A program made the position numbers and the translations under genes. The notes beneath the pieces were generated by a model, which ran no database searches, was not told where the DNA came from, and worked only from the letters and a program-made list of their open reading frames with translations. From positions 18,664 to 82,663 of the forward strand of contig NZ_DHNR01000040.1 of the NCBI RefSeq assembly GCF_002409645.1: 64,000 nucleotides of DNA, read 5' to 3'. Of the stretch, positions 19,216 to 27,616 are shown piece by piece; within the stretch, counting starts at the first letter, position 1; each line of letters starts with the position of its first letter. The stretch is from Acetobacter sp. UBA5411 (GTDB lineage: Bacteria > Pseudomonadota > Alphaproteobacteria > Acetobacterales > Acetobacteraceae).

Positions 19216-19521
19216 TGACACAGATGACTGATCTCGTTTCGGGGCTTTGCCCCGAACCCCACAAAGGAACACAGCCTCTTTGATCCCGGTTTGTTAAATT
19301 AAAGTCGGAGAGGACAAGGTCCTTCTTGATCTCGCGCCCTTCGCACCTCACGTTCCCTGCAAGATCGGAATAGGGAAGCCACTGTTTGCGTGCTATAATA
19401 TAAGAGTAGATCTCACTGCTTCATCGCCCTGCGCGCACCATCATTGCGCAGGACCGAACTTGACGGTTCGCATGGACGGAAGGCAAAGGTCTGCTTCATT
19501 TCGGGATAATCAGGATTGGCC
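19216..19521. other. Intergenic region upstream of leuC
   Basis: It contains repeat copy C at its left end and must hold the leuC promoter. I saw no leucine-rich leader peptide and no clear attenuator. Confidence 0.4.
19240..19282. repeat. 3'-end hairpin repeat, copy C (degenerate)
   Basis: The hairpin CGGGGC-TTT-GCCCCG at 19240-19254 is followed by ACCCCACAAAGGAACACAGCC, which clearly corresponds to the start of copy B (13078-13114). The second stem has decayed (AAAGGAAC..CTCTTTG). It lies 25 bases after the ICMT-like gene. Confidence 0.65.
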
Positions 19522-20928
19522 ATGTCACCGCGTACTCTGTTCGACAAAATCTGGGACAACCACGTTGTCGATACCCTCGAGGACGGGACCGCCATCCTGT
19601 ATATCGACCGTCACCTTGTGCATGAGGTGACCAGCCCACAGGCGTTCGAGGGACTTCGTCTGGCTGGACGCAAGCTGCGTCATCCGGAAAACACGATTGC
19701 CGTTGTGGACCACAACGTGCCGACCTCCGATCGCACCCAGCCGATCGAGGAACCGGAAAGCCGCAATCAGATCGAGACGCTGGAACGCAACGTCAAGGAA
19801 TTCGGCGTTCCGTATTTCCCGCTGCTGTCGGCCAATCAGGGCATCGTGCATGTGGTCGGCCCCGAGCAGGGCATCTCGCTGCCGGGCATGACCATCGTCT
19901 GCGGCGATTCCCACACCTCCACGCACGGCGCGATGGGCGCTCTGGCGTTCGGCATCGGCACGTCCGAGGTCGAACATGTGATGGCGACCCAGACCATCCT
20001 GCAGAAGCCCGCCAAGAACATGAAGATCGCCGTCGAAGGTGAGCTTGCTCCCGGCGTGACGGCGAAGGACGTAGTGCTGGCGATCATCGGCAAGATCGGC
20101 ACCGCTGGCGGCACGGGTCATGTCATCGAGTTCTGCGGCTCCGCCATTCGCGGGCTGGACATGGCTGGCCGCATGACGGTCTGTAATATGGCGATCGAAG
20201 CCGGTGCCCGCGCTGGTCTGATCGCACCGGATGAGACCACATTCGAATATGTGAAGGGACGTCGCTTCGCCCCCAAGGGTGAAGGCTACGATCAGGCCGT
20301 CGCCTACTGGAAGACACTCGCCTCCGATGAGGGTGCGGTCTACGACACGGAAGTCACGTTGCGGGCCGAAGAGATCGAACCGTGCCTGACATGGGGCACA
20401 AGCCCCGAGAATGTGCTACCGATCAATGGCACGGTGCCCGATCCGGCTGATGAACCCGATGAAGCAAAACGGGCACAGATGGTCCGCATGCTTGACTATA
20501 TGGACCTGAAGGCTGGTCAGAAAATTGCCGGAACGCCCGTCGATGTGGTGTTCATCGGCTCCTGCACCAACAGCCGTATCGAGGATCTCCGGGCTGCGGC
20601 CTCCATCGCCGCAGGTCGCAAGGTCGCTGATGGCGTGCGCGCCATGATCGTGCCGGGCTCTGGTCTGGTGAAGGCGCAGGCCGAGGAAGAAGGTCTGGAC
20701 CGCGTATTTCTTGATGCCGGTTTCGAATGGCGTGAAGCTGGCTGCTCCATGTGCCTCGGCATGAACCCGGACAAGCTGACGCCGGGACAACGTTGCGCTT
20801 CAACCTCGAACCGCAACTTCGAGGGACGTCAGGGGCCGGGTGGCCGCACGCATCTGCTGTCTCCCGCAATGGCGGCGGCGGCGGCGGTGACCGGCGTACT
20901 GACCGACGCCCGCGAGCTTACAAACTGA
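19522..20928 (+). CDS. leuC: 3-isopropylmalate dehydratase large subunit
   Basis: LeuC and LeuD together convert 2-isopropylmalate to 3-isopropylmalate in leucine biosynthesis. The ATG at 19522 is preferred over the TTG at 19516 because AGGA lies six bases before it. The 468-residue protein has the aconitase-fold CGDSHTSTHGAMG block and all three [4Fe-4S] cysteines: one in FIGSCTNSR and two in GCSMCLGMN. The C-terminal STSNRNFEGRQG block is present. Length is normal. leuD follows 25 bases later. Confidence 0.97.
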   Translation: MSPRTLFDKIWDNHVVDTLEDGTAILYIDRHLVHEVTSPQAFEGLRLAGRKLRHPENTIAVVDHNVPTSDRTQPIEEPESRNQIETLERNVKEFGVPYFPLLSANQGIVHVVGPEQGISLPGMTIVCGDSHTSTHGAMGALAFGIGTSEVEHVMATQTILQKPAKNMKIAVEGELAPGVTAKDVVLAIIGKIGTAGGTGHVIEFCGSAIRGLDMAGRMTVCNMAIEAGARAGLIAPDETTFEYVKGRRFAPKGEGYDQAVAYWKTLASDEGAVYDTEVTLRAEEIEPCLTWGTSPENVLPINGTVPDPADEPDEAKRAQMVRMLDYMDLKAGQKIAGTPVDVVFIGSCTNSRIEDLRAAASIAAGRKVADGVRAMIVPGSGLVKAQAEEEGLDRVFLDAGFEWREAGCSMCLGMNPDKLTPGQRCASTSNRNFEGRQGPGGRTHLLSPAMAAAAAVTGVLTDARELTN

Positions 20929-20953
20929 TTTCGGCAGGGAAGGACGAAGACCG

Positions 20954-21574
20954 ATGGAGAAATTCACCACTCTGACGGCCATCGCGGCACCTCTGCCCGA
21001 GGCCAATATCGACACGGACAAGATCATTCCGGCCCGCTTCCTCAAGACGACGAAGCGCACCGGCCTTGGCGTGCATGCGTTCGACGGCATGCGTTACCGC
21101 CCGGACGGTTCGGAAAATCCGGATTTCGTGCTGAACAAGGAGCCTTACCGCAAGGCTGAGATCCTTGTGACGCACGAGAATTTCGGCTGCGGTTCCTCGC
21201 GTGAGCATGCGCCTTGGGCGCTGCTCGACTTCGGCATCCGCTGCGTGATCGCGCCGTCCTTTGCCGACATCTTCTTCAACAACAGCTTCAAGAACGGCAT
21301 CCTGCCGATCCGTCTGCCGCGTGAAGTCTGTGATGAACTGATGAACGACGCCTCGCAGGGCTCGAACAGCCGGATCACGGTCGATCTGGCGCGTCAGGTC
21401 GTCATTCGTCCGGACGGGCAGGAAATCAGTTTCGAGATCGATCCGCTGCGCAAGCATCTGCTGCTTGAAGGGCTGGATGATATTGGTCAGACGCTGAAGC
21501 GCGAAAACGCCATTGAAGCGTTCGAGACAAAGCGGAAGCAGGACGAGCCCTGGTTCCCTAAGATCGCCGTCTGA
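20954..21574 (+). CDS. leuD: 3-isopropylmalate dehydratase small subunit
   Basis: A 206-residue swivel-domain partner of LeuC. It shows the conserved NIDTDKIIPARFLK segment near the start, and ENFGCGSSREHAPWALLDFGIR, which carries the substrate-binding GSSREH motif. FADIFFNNSFKNGILPI follows. An AAGGAC ribosome binding site precedes the ATG. It forms a two-gene operon with leuC. leuA and leuB are not in this window. Confidence 0.97.
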   Translation: MEKFTTLTAIAAPLPEANIDTDKIIPARFLKTTKRTGLGVHAFDGMRYRPDGSENPDFVLNKEPYRKAEILVTHENFGCGSSREHAPWALLDFGIRCVIAPSFADIFFNNSFKNGILPIRLPREVCDELMNDASQGSNSRITVDLARQVVIRPDGQEISFEIDPLRKHLLLEGLDDIGQTLKRENAIEAFETKRKQDEPWFPKIAV

Positions 21575-21579
21575 CTGCA

Positions 21580-21615
21580 TAAAAAAAGACGTTCCCCGCA
21601 TGAAGGCGGGGAACG
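21580..21615 (-). terminator. Rho-independent terminator for the minus-strand small gene
   Basis: Stem CGTTCCCCGC (21590-21599) pairs with GCGGGGAACG (21606-21615). On the minus strand it is followed by seven U residues (A-run 21581-21587). It lies 16 bases past the stop of the 102-residue gene and may also end leuCD transcripts from the other side. Confidence 0.8.
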
Positions 21616-21630
21616 GTCCTGACGAGCGAT

Positions 21631-21936
21631 TTAGCTAAGTTCGATATCGACTTCGCGGATTTCCGCCCGATGCTTCTCTGGCGGGTGGCCAACATGGAAC
21701 GGCACACCGGGAGCAAGCTCCACGTCGGACAGATCGGAGACTGCAATGCAGCTCCATTCGCCCTGTGGCGGCACGCGCTTTTCGTGCGCATCTTCACCGC
21801 GATACATCAGGACCTTTTCCACATTGTCGCCCTTGCCGAGCGCATGGGGTGAACCGCTCTGGGCCTTGCCGCTCAGGGTGAAGTTGACCGCGCTTTTCTT
21901 TTCAATGGCTTCGCGCAGGGTTTTGTAGGCTGACAT
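21631..21936 (-). CDS. Conserved hypothetical protein
   Basis: A 101-residue soluble protein. The ATG at 21936 is chosen because AAGGAG lies eight bases upstream; a GTG at 21945 overlaps that site. The sequence begins with a short amphipathic helix (TLREAIEKKSAVNF). A beta-rich body follows with a GEWSCIAVSDLSDVELAPGV stretch and a charged end. No signal peptide or known domain is recognised. It has its own terminator and stands between leuD and the nitroreductase. Confidence 0.65.
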   Translation of the reverse strand: MSAYKTLREAIEKKSAVNFTLSGKAQSGSPHALGKGDNVEKVLMYRGEDAHEKRVPPQGEWSCIAVSDLSDVELAPGVPFHVGHPPEKHRAEIREVDIELS

Positions 21937-22086
21937 GTCTGACACTCCTTATGCCGGAGCGGACGCATTCTCCGCCCACGGCTTTTCGGAACAGAACGAC
22001 CGGTGAGCAGGACCCGCTCACCGTGTTCACCGAAAATGCCTGCGGAGCATCCTGCTCCCACAGAGATATGTCAAAACATGTCAGGG

Positions 22087-22908
22087 TTACCGCAGGCGAA
22101 ACCCCTGCTTTTCCAGCACATCCCGTAGCTGGTCCCGTCCATGCAGCACATTGGGTGAAGCAAGACGGGGCAATGTCGCGTCCGCCCAGCGTTTCTCAGG
22201 CAAACCTTCAGCCTTCTGGAAAGCCGCATAGACATCGTTGTAACGGGCGATGCCTTCCTGTTCTCCGCTTGCGTCATACTGCTCACGATGCAGCACAACT
22301 GACGGAGCAAGGCGTGGCTTGATGTGGGCCGGCCTGTCGGGGTCCGGAAAACCGACGCTCAGGCCGAACGCCACGGCTGTCAGGGGCGGTAGGTTGAGTT
22401 CCTTCGCCACGGCCTCGCTATTGTTACGCATCGCTCCGAGATAGACGATGCCAAGACCGGCGGCTTCAAAAGAAGCGACAGCATTCTGCGCGGCAATGCC
22501 CGCATCCACTGCGCCGACCATGAACGTATCGAGATACTCGAGGTTTTCCGTTGGCTTACCCTCGGCATCACCCAATCGTTTCAGGCGTCCGAAATCGATC
22601 AGCCAAACCAGAAGCAGGGGTGCCTGCCGGATATGAGCCTGATTGCCAGCGAGCGCCGCCAGCCGGTCCTTGCGGGCCTGATCCTCGATCGCCACCACGC
22701 TCCAGATCTGCATATTGCAGGAAGAAGATGCCGACTGCGCGGCAGCAATGGCTGCTTCCAGCGCCCCTTCCGGCAAAGGTGTGTCGAGATAGGCGCGCAC
22801 GGTCCGGTGGGCCATCAGGCTTTCCGTGATCGCATCCGGTGTGACGGATGGCACAGGCACGTCAGGTCCGTAGCGTTCTTCCCACAGCGCGTTGAAACGA
22901 TCTGTCAT
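22087..22908 (-). CDS. NADPH-dependent flavin nitroreductase family protein
   Basis: A 273-residue flavoprotein of the NfsA/FRP branch of the nitroreductase family, which reduces nitro-compounds, quinones or flavins. The N-terminal AHRTVRAYLDTPLPEG block is the FMN phosphate site. QSASSSCNMQIWSVVAIED is the second FMN contact, and the GLGIVYLGAMRNN segment is typical of the family. PRLAPSVVLHREQYD near residue 200 matches the extended C-terminus of NfsA-like proteins. Its start codon overlaps the stop of the upstream DUF333 lipoprotein gene by four bases (ATGA), so the two are coupled. Confidence 0.85.
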   Translation of the reverse strand: MTDRFNALWEERYGPDVPVPSVTPDAITESLMAHRTVRAYLDTPLPEGALEAAIAAAQSASSSCNMQIWSVVAIEDQARKDRLAALAGNQAHIRQAPLLLVWLIDFGRLKRLGDAEGKPTENLEYLDTFMVGAVDAGIAAQNAVASFEAAGLGIVYLGAMRNNSEAVAKELNLPPLTAVAFGLSVGFPDPDRPAHIKPRLAPSVVLHREQYDASGEQEGIARYNDVYAAFQKAEGLPEKRWADATLPRLASPNVLHGRDQLRDVLEKQGFRLR

Positions 22909-23207
22909 CGAGGCTCGTCTCCTTTTGTGGGAGCCGCATGATCACGCCGGAACAGGGCCCATTCGTCCATGCTGGTACCGTCCGGCAGATGGCAGATGCC
23001 GCGCACACCGTCCGGTCCCTGCTGCATTTCGAGCCGACCGCCGATTTTCTGGCAGTAAACCGAGGCTGGATTGGCCATACCGATCCGCCGTTCCCGAGGG
23101 TGATGGCTATCTGTGCAGGCAGCCAGTCCGCCGATCAGCAGAGCGGATGCGCCTGCCGTCATGATTTTTCTGGATGTCATGATCTGTCTGTTTTCTGTTG
23201 CGTTCAT
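22905..23207 (-). CDS. DUF333 lipoprotein
   Basis: About 100 residues from the ATG at 23207, which follows AAGG. The lipobox GGLAAC is at about residues 26-31, so this is a lipoprotein with the modified Cys. The body ANPASVYCQKIGGRLEM..GICHLPDGTSMDEWALFRR is the DUF333 (hemolysin-like) domain. Its paired Cys residues could form a disulfide. Internal ATGs at 23180 and 23159 are alternatives. It is translationally coupled to the downstream nitroreductase. The function of DUF333 proteins is not established. Confidence 0.75.
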   Translation of the reverse strand: MNATENRQIMTSRKIMTAGASALLIGGLAACTDSHHPRERRIGMANPASVYCQKIGGRLEMQQGPDGVRGICHLPDGTSMDEWALFRRDHAAPTKGDEPR

Positions 23208-23360
23208 CATGCACCTTAAGGCGTGAGCGGGATAAGGGAAAATCACGGGACAGTCTGATCCCATATGAACAGAATCCCGGCTAAAAATAAGGCTCCGCAG
23301 GAAGGTGATGCAGGAGAAAAATACCGGTCAGGCGGGCTTTTCACATCGGTCGCAATAAAA

Positions 23361-23382
23361 ATGTCATGAACCCGCATGTCAT
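23361..23382 (+). promoter_or_regulatory. Possible PhoB site upstream of pstC
   Basis: Two TGTCAT half-sites lie at 23362-23367 and 23377-23382. Each matches the core of the Pho box, but the spacing is 15 bases where 11 is expected. They lie about 70-90 bases before pstC. The call rests on context and half-site identity only. Confidence 0.3.
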
Positions 23383-23451
23383 TCCACGGTTGCCCGGTTG
23401 ATGACCGTTAAGTAATGGTCGGGCCGTATCAGAAAGCGGAGCGTCTGATTC

Positions 23452-24465
23452 ATGAACGGTATAGCGCGGACGGCTGGAACAGTTCCCGGGAAGCCGCCGG
23501 AAAGCACAGAAGCGCGAGAGACGATGCTTGAAGCCGGATCCCGTCTGAATGGCGATTCCTTTTTTCGATGGTTGGTGACGGCGGCGGGTGTTGGTGTCCT
23601 GCTGCTGCTCGGCGGGATTATTCTCGTCATGATCGGTGGCGGGATGAAGGCTTTCGAGACCTTCGGCCCCTCCTTTTTCACGACCTCCGTCTGGAACCCT
23701 GTCACCCAGCACTTCGGTGCGCTGGCCCCCGTCTTCGGTACGATCGTCACAAGTCTGATCGGTCTTGTCGTCGCGGTGCCTCTGGCCTTTGGCGCGTCGT
23801 TCTGGCTGACGCAGATGGCTCCTGCCCGCATCTCGTTCGCTGTCGGCATGGCCGTGCAACTTCTCGCGGCGGTCCCCTCCATCATCTTCGGCATGTGGGG
23901 CTTCTTCGTCATCGTGCCGCTGATCGCCCGTTATGTGCAGCCCACCCTGCATCACTGGTTCGGTCATGTTCCCGTCATTGAGGCGCTGGTGGCAGGCGCA
24001 CCATTCGGTACGGGCCTGATGACGGGTGGTCTGATCCTCGCCGTCATGATCATGCCGTTCGTCACGGCGGTCATGTGCGATGTGTTCACCTCCATCCCCG
24101 CCGTGCTCAAGGAAAGCGGTTTCGGGCTTGGGGCCACGCGCTGGGAAGTCATGCGCAACGTCATCCTGCCCTGGTCCAGAAGTGCTGTTGTCGGCAGTGT
24201 CGTGCTCGGCATGGGCCGTGCGATGGGCGAGACGATGGCTGTCACCTTCGTGATCGGTAACGCCAACAAGATCGGCTGGTCGCTGTTCGCGCCGGGCAAC
24301 ACCATCGCCTCCCTGATCGCGCTCGAATTTCCCGAGAGTCCGGCTGGCAGCGTCAAGCTGTCGGCACTGATGGCGCTGGGCGCAATCCTGATGGGACTGT
24401 CCTTCATCGCGCTGGCTATTTCCCGTGTTCTGCTGGGCGTGTCCGGCAAGAAGGAGGGACGCTGA
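23452..24465 (+). CDS. pstC: Phosphate ABC transporter permease PstC
   Basis: One of two inner-membrane permease subunits of the high-affinity phosphate importer. The 337-residue protein has six or more membrane segments and the BPD_transp_1 domain. The EAA loop is recognisable at KESGFGLGATRWEVMRNVILP (about 222-242). GRAMGETMAVTFVIGN is a Pst-specific block. The first 40 residues are a soluble extension. It leads a seven-gene phosphate block; pstA begins one base after its stop codon. Confidence 0.96.
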   Translation: MNGIARTAGTVPGKPPESTEARETMLEAGSRLNGDSFFRWLVTAAGVGVLLLLGGIILVMIGGGMKAFETFGPSFFTTSVWNPVTQHFGALAPVFGTIVTSLIGLVVAVPLAFGASFWLTQMAPARISFAVGMAVQLLAAVPSIIFGMWGFFVIVPLIARYVQPTLHHWFGHVPVIEALVAGAPFGTGLMTGGLILAVMIMPFVTAVMCDVFTSIPAVLKESGFGLGATRWEVMRNVILPWSRSAVVGSVVLGMGRAMGETMAVTFVIGNANKIGWSLFAPGNTIASLIALEFPESPAGSVKLSALMALGAILMGLSFIALAISRVLLGVSGKKEGR

Positions 24466-24466
24466 C

Positions 24467-25357
24467 ATGACGCAGTTGAACGACACGACTCAGCCCGTCG
24501 TAACTGATGGCTGGAAGGTCAACAGTTCGCTGGCGATGCGTCGCCGTCTGATGGACCGTCTGGCGACCGTGCTCAGCCTCTGCGCGACGGCTGTAGCGCT
24601 GATTGCATTGGGCTCGATCCTGTTCACGCTGATCATACGCGGCGCAGGTGGTCTCTCGCTGATCACCTTCACCCATTCGACCGCCTCGCCGGGACTGAAC
24701 GGCGGACTGGCGAATGCCATTGTCGGTAGCCTGATCCAGACTGCGGTTTCAATCCTGATCGGCGCACCGATCGGCATGATGTGTGGCATCTATCTGGCGG
24801 ATTATGGACGCGGCTGGATGGCCAGCACCACGCGCTTTGTCTCGGACATGCTGCTGTCCGCACCATCGATCCTGATCGGTCTGTTCATCTATGAGCTGGT
24901 CGTCGTGCCGACAGGGCAGTTCTCCGGTTTCGCCGGCTCTCTGGCGCTGGCGATTCTGGCGCTGCCCATCGTGGTCCGCACGACGGAGGACATGCTGCGT
25001 CTGGTGCCTGTGTCCCTGCGGGAAGCGGGCATCGGTTTGGGCGCCTCTAAGTGGCGCGTCATTCTCTTTATCTGCCTGCGTGCGGCCCGCACCGGCGTCC
25101 TGACCGGTGTGCTGCTGGCCGTAGCCCGCGTAGCGGGTGAAACCGCGCCGCTGCTGTTCACCTCTCTGGGCAATCTGGACTGGTCCGTCAGTCTGGCGCG
25201 CCCGATGGCCAGCCTTCCGGTCACCATTTACCAGTATGCTGGTTCCGCCTTTGATGACTGGGTCCAGCTTGCATGGACCGGTGCCCTGCTGGTCACGGTA
25301 GGCGTCCTGATCATCAATATTCTTGTCCGTGTCGGCTTTGGCCGTAAGGGAGCGTAA
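24467..25357 (+). CDS. pstA: Phosphate ABC transporter permease PstA
   Basis: The second permease subunit, 296 residues from the ATG at 24467. It has six membrane segments and an EAA loop at REAGIGLGASKWRVILFICL. ARVAGETAPLLFTSLGN is the block equivalent to the AMGET block of PstC. It is spaced by one base from pstC and four from pstB, so translation is tightly coupled. The protein partners PstC, PstB and the periplasmic PstS. Confidence 0.96.
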   Translation: MTQLNDTTQPVVTDGWKVNSSLAMRRRLMDRLATVLSLCATAVALIALGSILFTLIIRGAGGLSLITFTHSTASPGLNGGLANAIVGSLIQTAVSILIGAPIGMMCGIYLADYGRGWMASTTRFVSDMLLSAPSILIGLFIYELVVVPTGQFSGFAGSLALAILALPIVVRTTEDMLRLVPVSLREAGIGLGASKWRVILFICLRAARTGVLTGVLLAVARVAGETAPLLFTSLGNLDWSVSLARPMASLPVTIYQYAGSAFDDWVQLAWTGALLVTVGVLIINILVRVGFGRKGA

Positions 25358-25361
25358 ACAA

Positions 25362-26153
25362 ATGACCACCCAGACAGACAACGGACAGGCTGTCGCGGAA
25401 AAACCGGCGATCTCCGTGAAATCGCTCGACTTCTATTACGGCGAGCACAAGGCGCTTCGTAACATCTCCATGGATTTCGCCCGCCGCAAGGTGACCGGCA
25501 TGATCGGTCCTTCCGGCTGCGGCAAATCCACGCTGCTCCGCGTGCTCAACCGCATGTATGATCTCTACCCCGGCCAGCGCGCCACCGGCGAGGTGGTGTT
25601 TGATGGACGCAACATCATCGGTCAGGGCATTGACCTTAACCGGTTGCGCGCCCGGGTGGGCATGGTCTTCCAGAAACCGACGCCATTCCCGATGTCGATC
25701 TATGACAACATCGCCTTCGGCGTGAAACTGCATGAGAAACTCTCCCGCTCCGAGATGGACGGGCGTGTCGAGGACGTGCTGCGTCGCGTCGCGCTCTGGA
25801 CAGAAGTGAAGGACCGCCTGAAGGCTTCCGCGACAGCTCTGTCCGGTGGCCAGCAGCAGCGGCTCTGCATCGCCCGTACCATCGCCACCCGTCCGGAAGT
25901 CGTGCTGCTGGACGAACCGACAAGTGCTCTCGACCCCGTCTCCACGGCCCGTATCGAAGAACTGCTTGATGAACTCAAAAAAGAGTTCACCATCGCCATT
26001 GTGACGCACAACATGCAGCAGGCAGCACGGTGCGCGGACCAGGTCGCGTTCTTTTATCTTGGTGAACTTGTGGAAATGGACAGCACTGACCGGATGTTCA
26101 CAGCGCCGAGAGAGACACGGACGCAGGATTACATCACCGGTCGATTTGGCTGA
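25362..26153 (+). CDS. pstB: Phosphate ABC transporter ATP-binding protein PstB
   Basis: The ATPase of the phosphate importer, 263 residues from the ATG at 25362. Walker A is GPSGCGKST (about 49-57). The signature is LSGGQQQRLCIAR, and Walker B is VVLLDEPTSALDP. The VGMVFQKPTPFPMSIYDN Q-loop segment is the PstB-specific form. Length is normal. phoU follows after 12 bases. Confidence 0.97.
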   Translation: MTTQTDNGQAVAEKPAISVKSLDFYYGEHKALRNISMDFARRKVTGMIGPSGCGKSTLLRVLNRMYDLYPGQRATGEVVFDGRNIIGQGIDLNRLRARVGMVFQKPTPFPMSIYDNIAFGVKLHEKLSRSEMDGRVEDVLRRVALWTEVKDRLKASATALSGGQQQRLCIARTIATRPEVVLLDEPTSALDPVSTARIEELLDELKKEFTIAIVTHNMQQAARCADQVAFFYLGELVEMDSTDRMFTAPRETRTQDYITGRFG

Positions 26154-26165
26154 GGAGAGCAGGCG

Positions 26166-26867
26166 ATGACTGAATCGACACACACCGTCAAAAGCTACGA
26201 ACAGGAACTCGAGCATCTCGGCAGCCTCATGGCCCGGATGGGTGGACTGGTCGAGCGCCAGACAGCACAGGCCGTGAAAGCCGTGGTGGATGGGGACGAG
26301 GAAGCCGCTCTGGAACCACCCGAGCTTGACCCGGAAGTCGACGAACTGGAGCGGGAAGCCGAGGCTCTGGCGATCCGTATTCTCGCCCTGCGCTCGCCGA
26401 TGGCTGTCGATCTCCGCACCATTGTCGCGGCCCTGAAGATTACCGGCGATCTGGAACGGATCGGCGACTATGCCTCCTCCATCGCCCGCCGGGCCATGAA
26501 GCTCGAGACGGAGGGCAACATCTCCCTCGTGGGTCTGCGAAACATGGGGCATCTGGTGCAGAACAACCTGCGCCGCGCCATCGACGCCCTGACCACCAAG
26601 GACCGGGACGGCGCTGTTGCGGTCTGGCAGTCCGACACGGCGGTCGATGAACTCTACACGGCCATGTTCCGTGAACTGATGACCTACATGATGGAAGACC
26701 CCCGTAATATTGGGACCTGCATCCATCTGCTGTTCGTGGCCAAGAACCTTGAACGGATCGGCGATCACACCACTAACATCGCCGAGCGTGTCTATTATGC
26801 CGTAACGGGCGAAATGCTGCCTGCCGTTCGCCCTCGCGGTGGTCGCGGCCACCACCCTGCATCCTGA
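26166..26867 (+). CDS. phoU: Phosphate signalling protein PhoU
   Basis: A 233-residue all-helical protein with two PhoU repeats. Each carries the metal-binding ExxxD-type motif, seen as GDLERIGDYASSIA (about 95) and KNLERIGDHTTNIAE (about 198). PhoU links Pst transport state to the PhoR kinase and represses the Pho response when phosphate is plentiful. It sits between pstB and phoB with gaps of 12 and 5 bases, consistent with one transcript. Confidence 0.96.
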   Translation: MTESTHTVKSYEQELEHLGSLMARMGGLVERQTAQAVKAVVDGDEEAALEPPELDPEVDELEREAEALAIRILALRSPMAVDLRTIVAALKITGDLERIGDYASSIARRAMKLETEGNISLVGLRNMGHLVQNNLRRAIDALTTKDRDGAVAVWQSDTAVDELYTAMFRELMTYMMEDPRNIGTCIHLLFVAKNLERIGDHTTNIAERVYYAVTGEMLPAVRPRGGRGHHPAS

Positions 26868-26872
26868 GGAAT

Positions 26873-27586
26873 ATGATGTCGGAGACATCCGGTAACAGTG
26901 GATTGCGTATCCTTGTGGTGGAGGATGATCCTGCCCTGCAGGTCATGCTGCGCTACAATCTGGAAAAGCAGGGATACCGGGTCGAGGTCGCTGGCGACAG
27001 CGAGTCCGCTCAAGCTGCCTTTTCCAGCTTCCGCCCGGCTCTGGTCCTGCTGGACTGGATGCTGCCCGGCGGGGCAAGCGGGCTTGATCTCTGCCGTCGC
27101 TTTCGGGCGTCTCCCGGCGGCCACGAACTGCCAATCATCATGCTGACGGCCCGCGCCGAGGAAGCGGATTCGATCCGTGGTCTCGAAACAGGCGCGGATG
27201 ACTATCTGACCAAGCCTGTCAGCATGGCGACGCTGGAAGCCCGCATCAAGGCGTTGCTGCGCCGGACTCAGGCTCCTGCGGAAACACTGGCGTTCGAGGA
27301 CATCGTTCTGGATCTGGTCAAGCACCGCGTGGAACGTGGCGGACGCTCCGTGCAGCTTGGGCCGACGGAATTTCGTCTGCTTGAGTTTTTCATGCGTCGT
27401 CCGGGCCGGGTCTTTTCGCGGGAGGAAATCCTGCGGTCGATCTGGGGCGAGAACATCCATGTCGAAATCCGCACCGTGGATGTGCATATCCGGCGGCTAC
27501 GCAAGGAGATCAACGGACCAGACGAGAAGGATCTGATCCGTACCGTGCGTTCGGCGGGTTACGCGCTGGACAGCGAGGGCGAATAA
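26873..27586 (+). CDS. phoB: Phosphate regulon response regulator PhoB
   Basis: A 237-residue OmpR-type regulator. The receiver domain has the acidic pair in VVEDDPALQ, the phospho-acceptor Asp in LLDWMLPGG, and the Lys in YLTKPVS. A winged-helix DNA-binding domain follows from about 135, with VDVHIRRLRKEI as recognition helix. The ATG at 26876 may be the true start since AGGA then has better spacing. It controls Pho box promoters. phoR follows after 30 bases. Confidence 0.93.
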   Translation: MMSETSGNSGLRILVVEDDPALQVMLRYNLEKQGYRVEVAGDSESAQAAFSSFRPALVLLDWMLPGGASGLDLCRRFRASPGGHELPIIMLTARAEEADSIRGLETGADDYLTKPVSMATLEARIKALLRRTQAPAETLAFEDIVLDLVKHRVERGGRSVQLGPTEFRLLEFFMRRPGRVFSREEILRSIWGENIHVEIRTVDVHIRRLRKEINGPDEKDLIRTVRSAGYALDSEGE

Positions 27587-27616
27587 CATCCCCGCGCTTC
27601 TCGGAAAGAGCGGGAC

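Noticed and set aside
19255..19521. Possible leucine attenuator before leuC
   Set aside because: No short open frame with Leu codons followed by alternative hairpins was seen.
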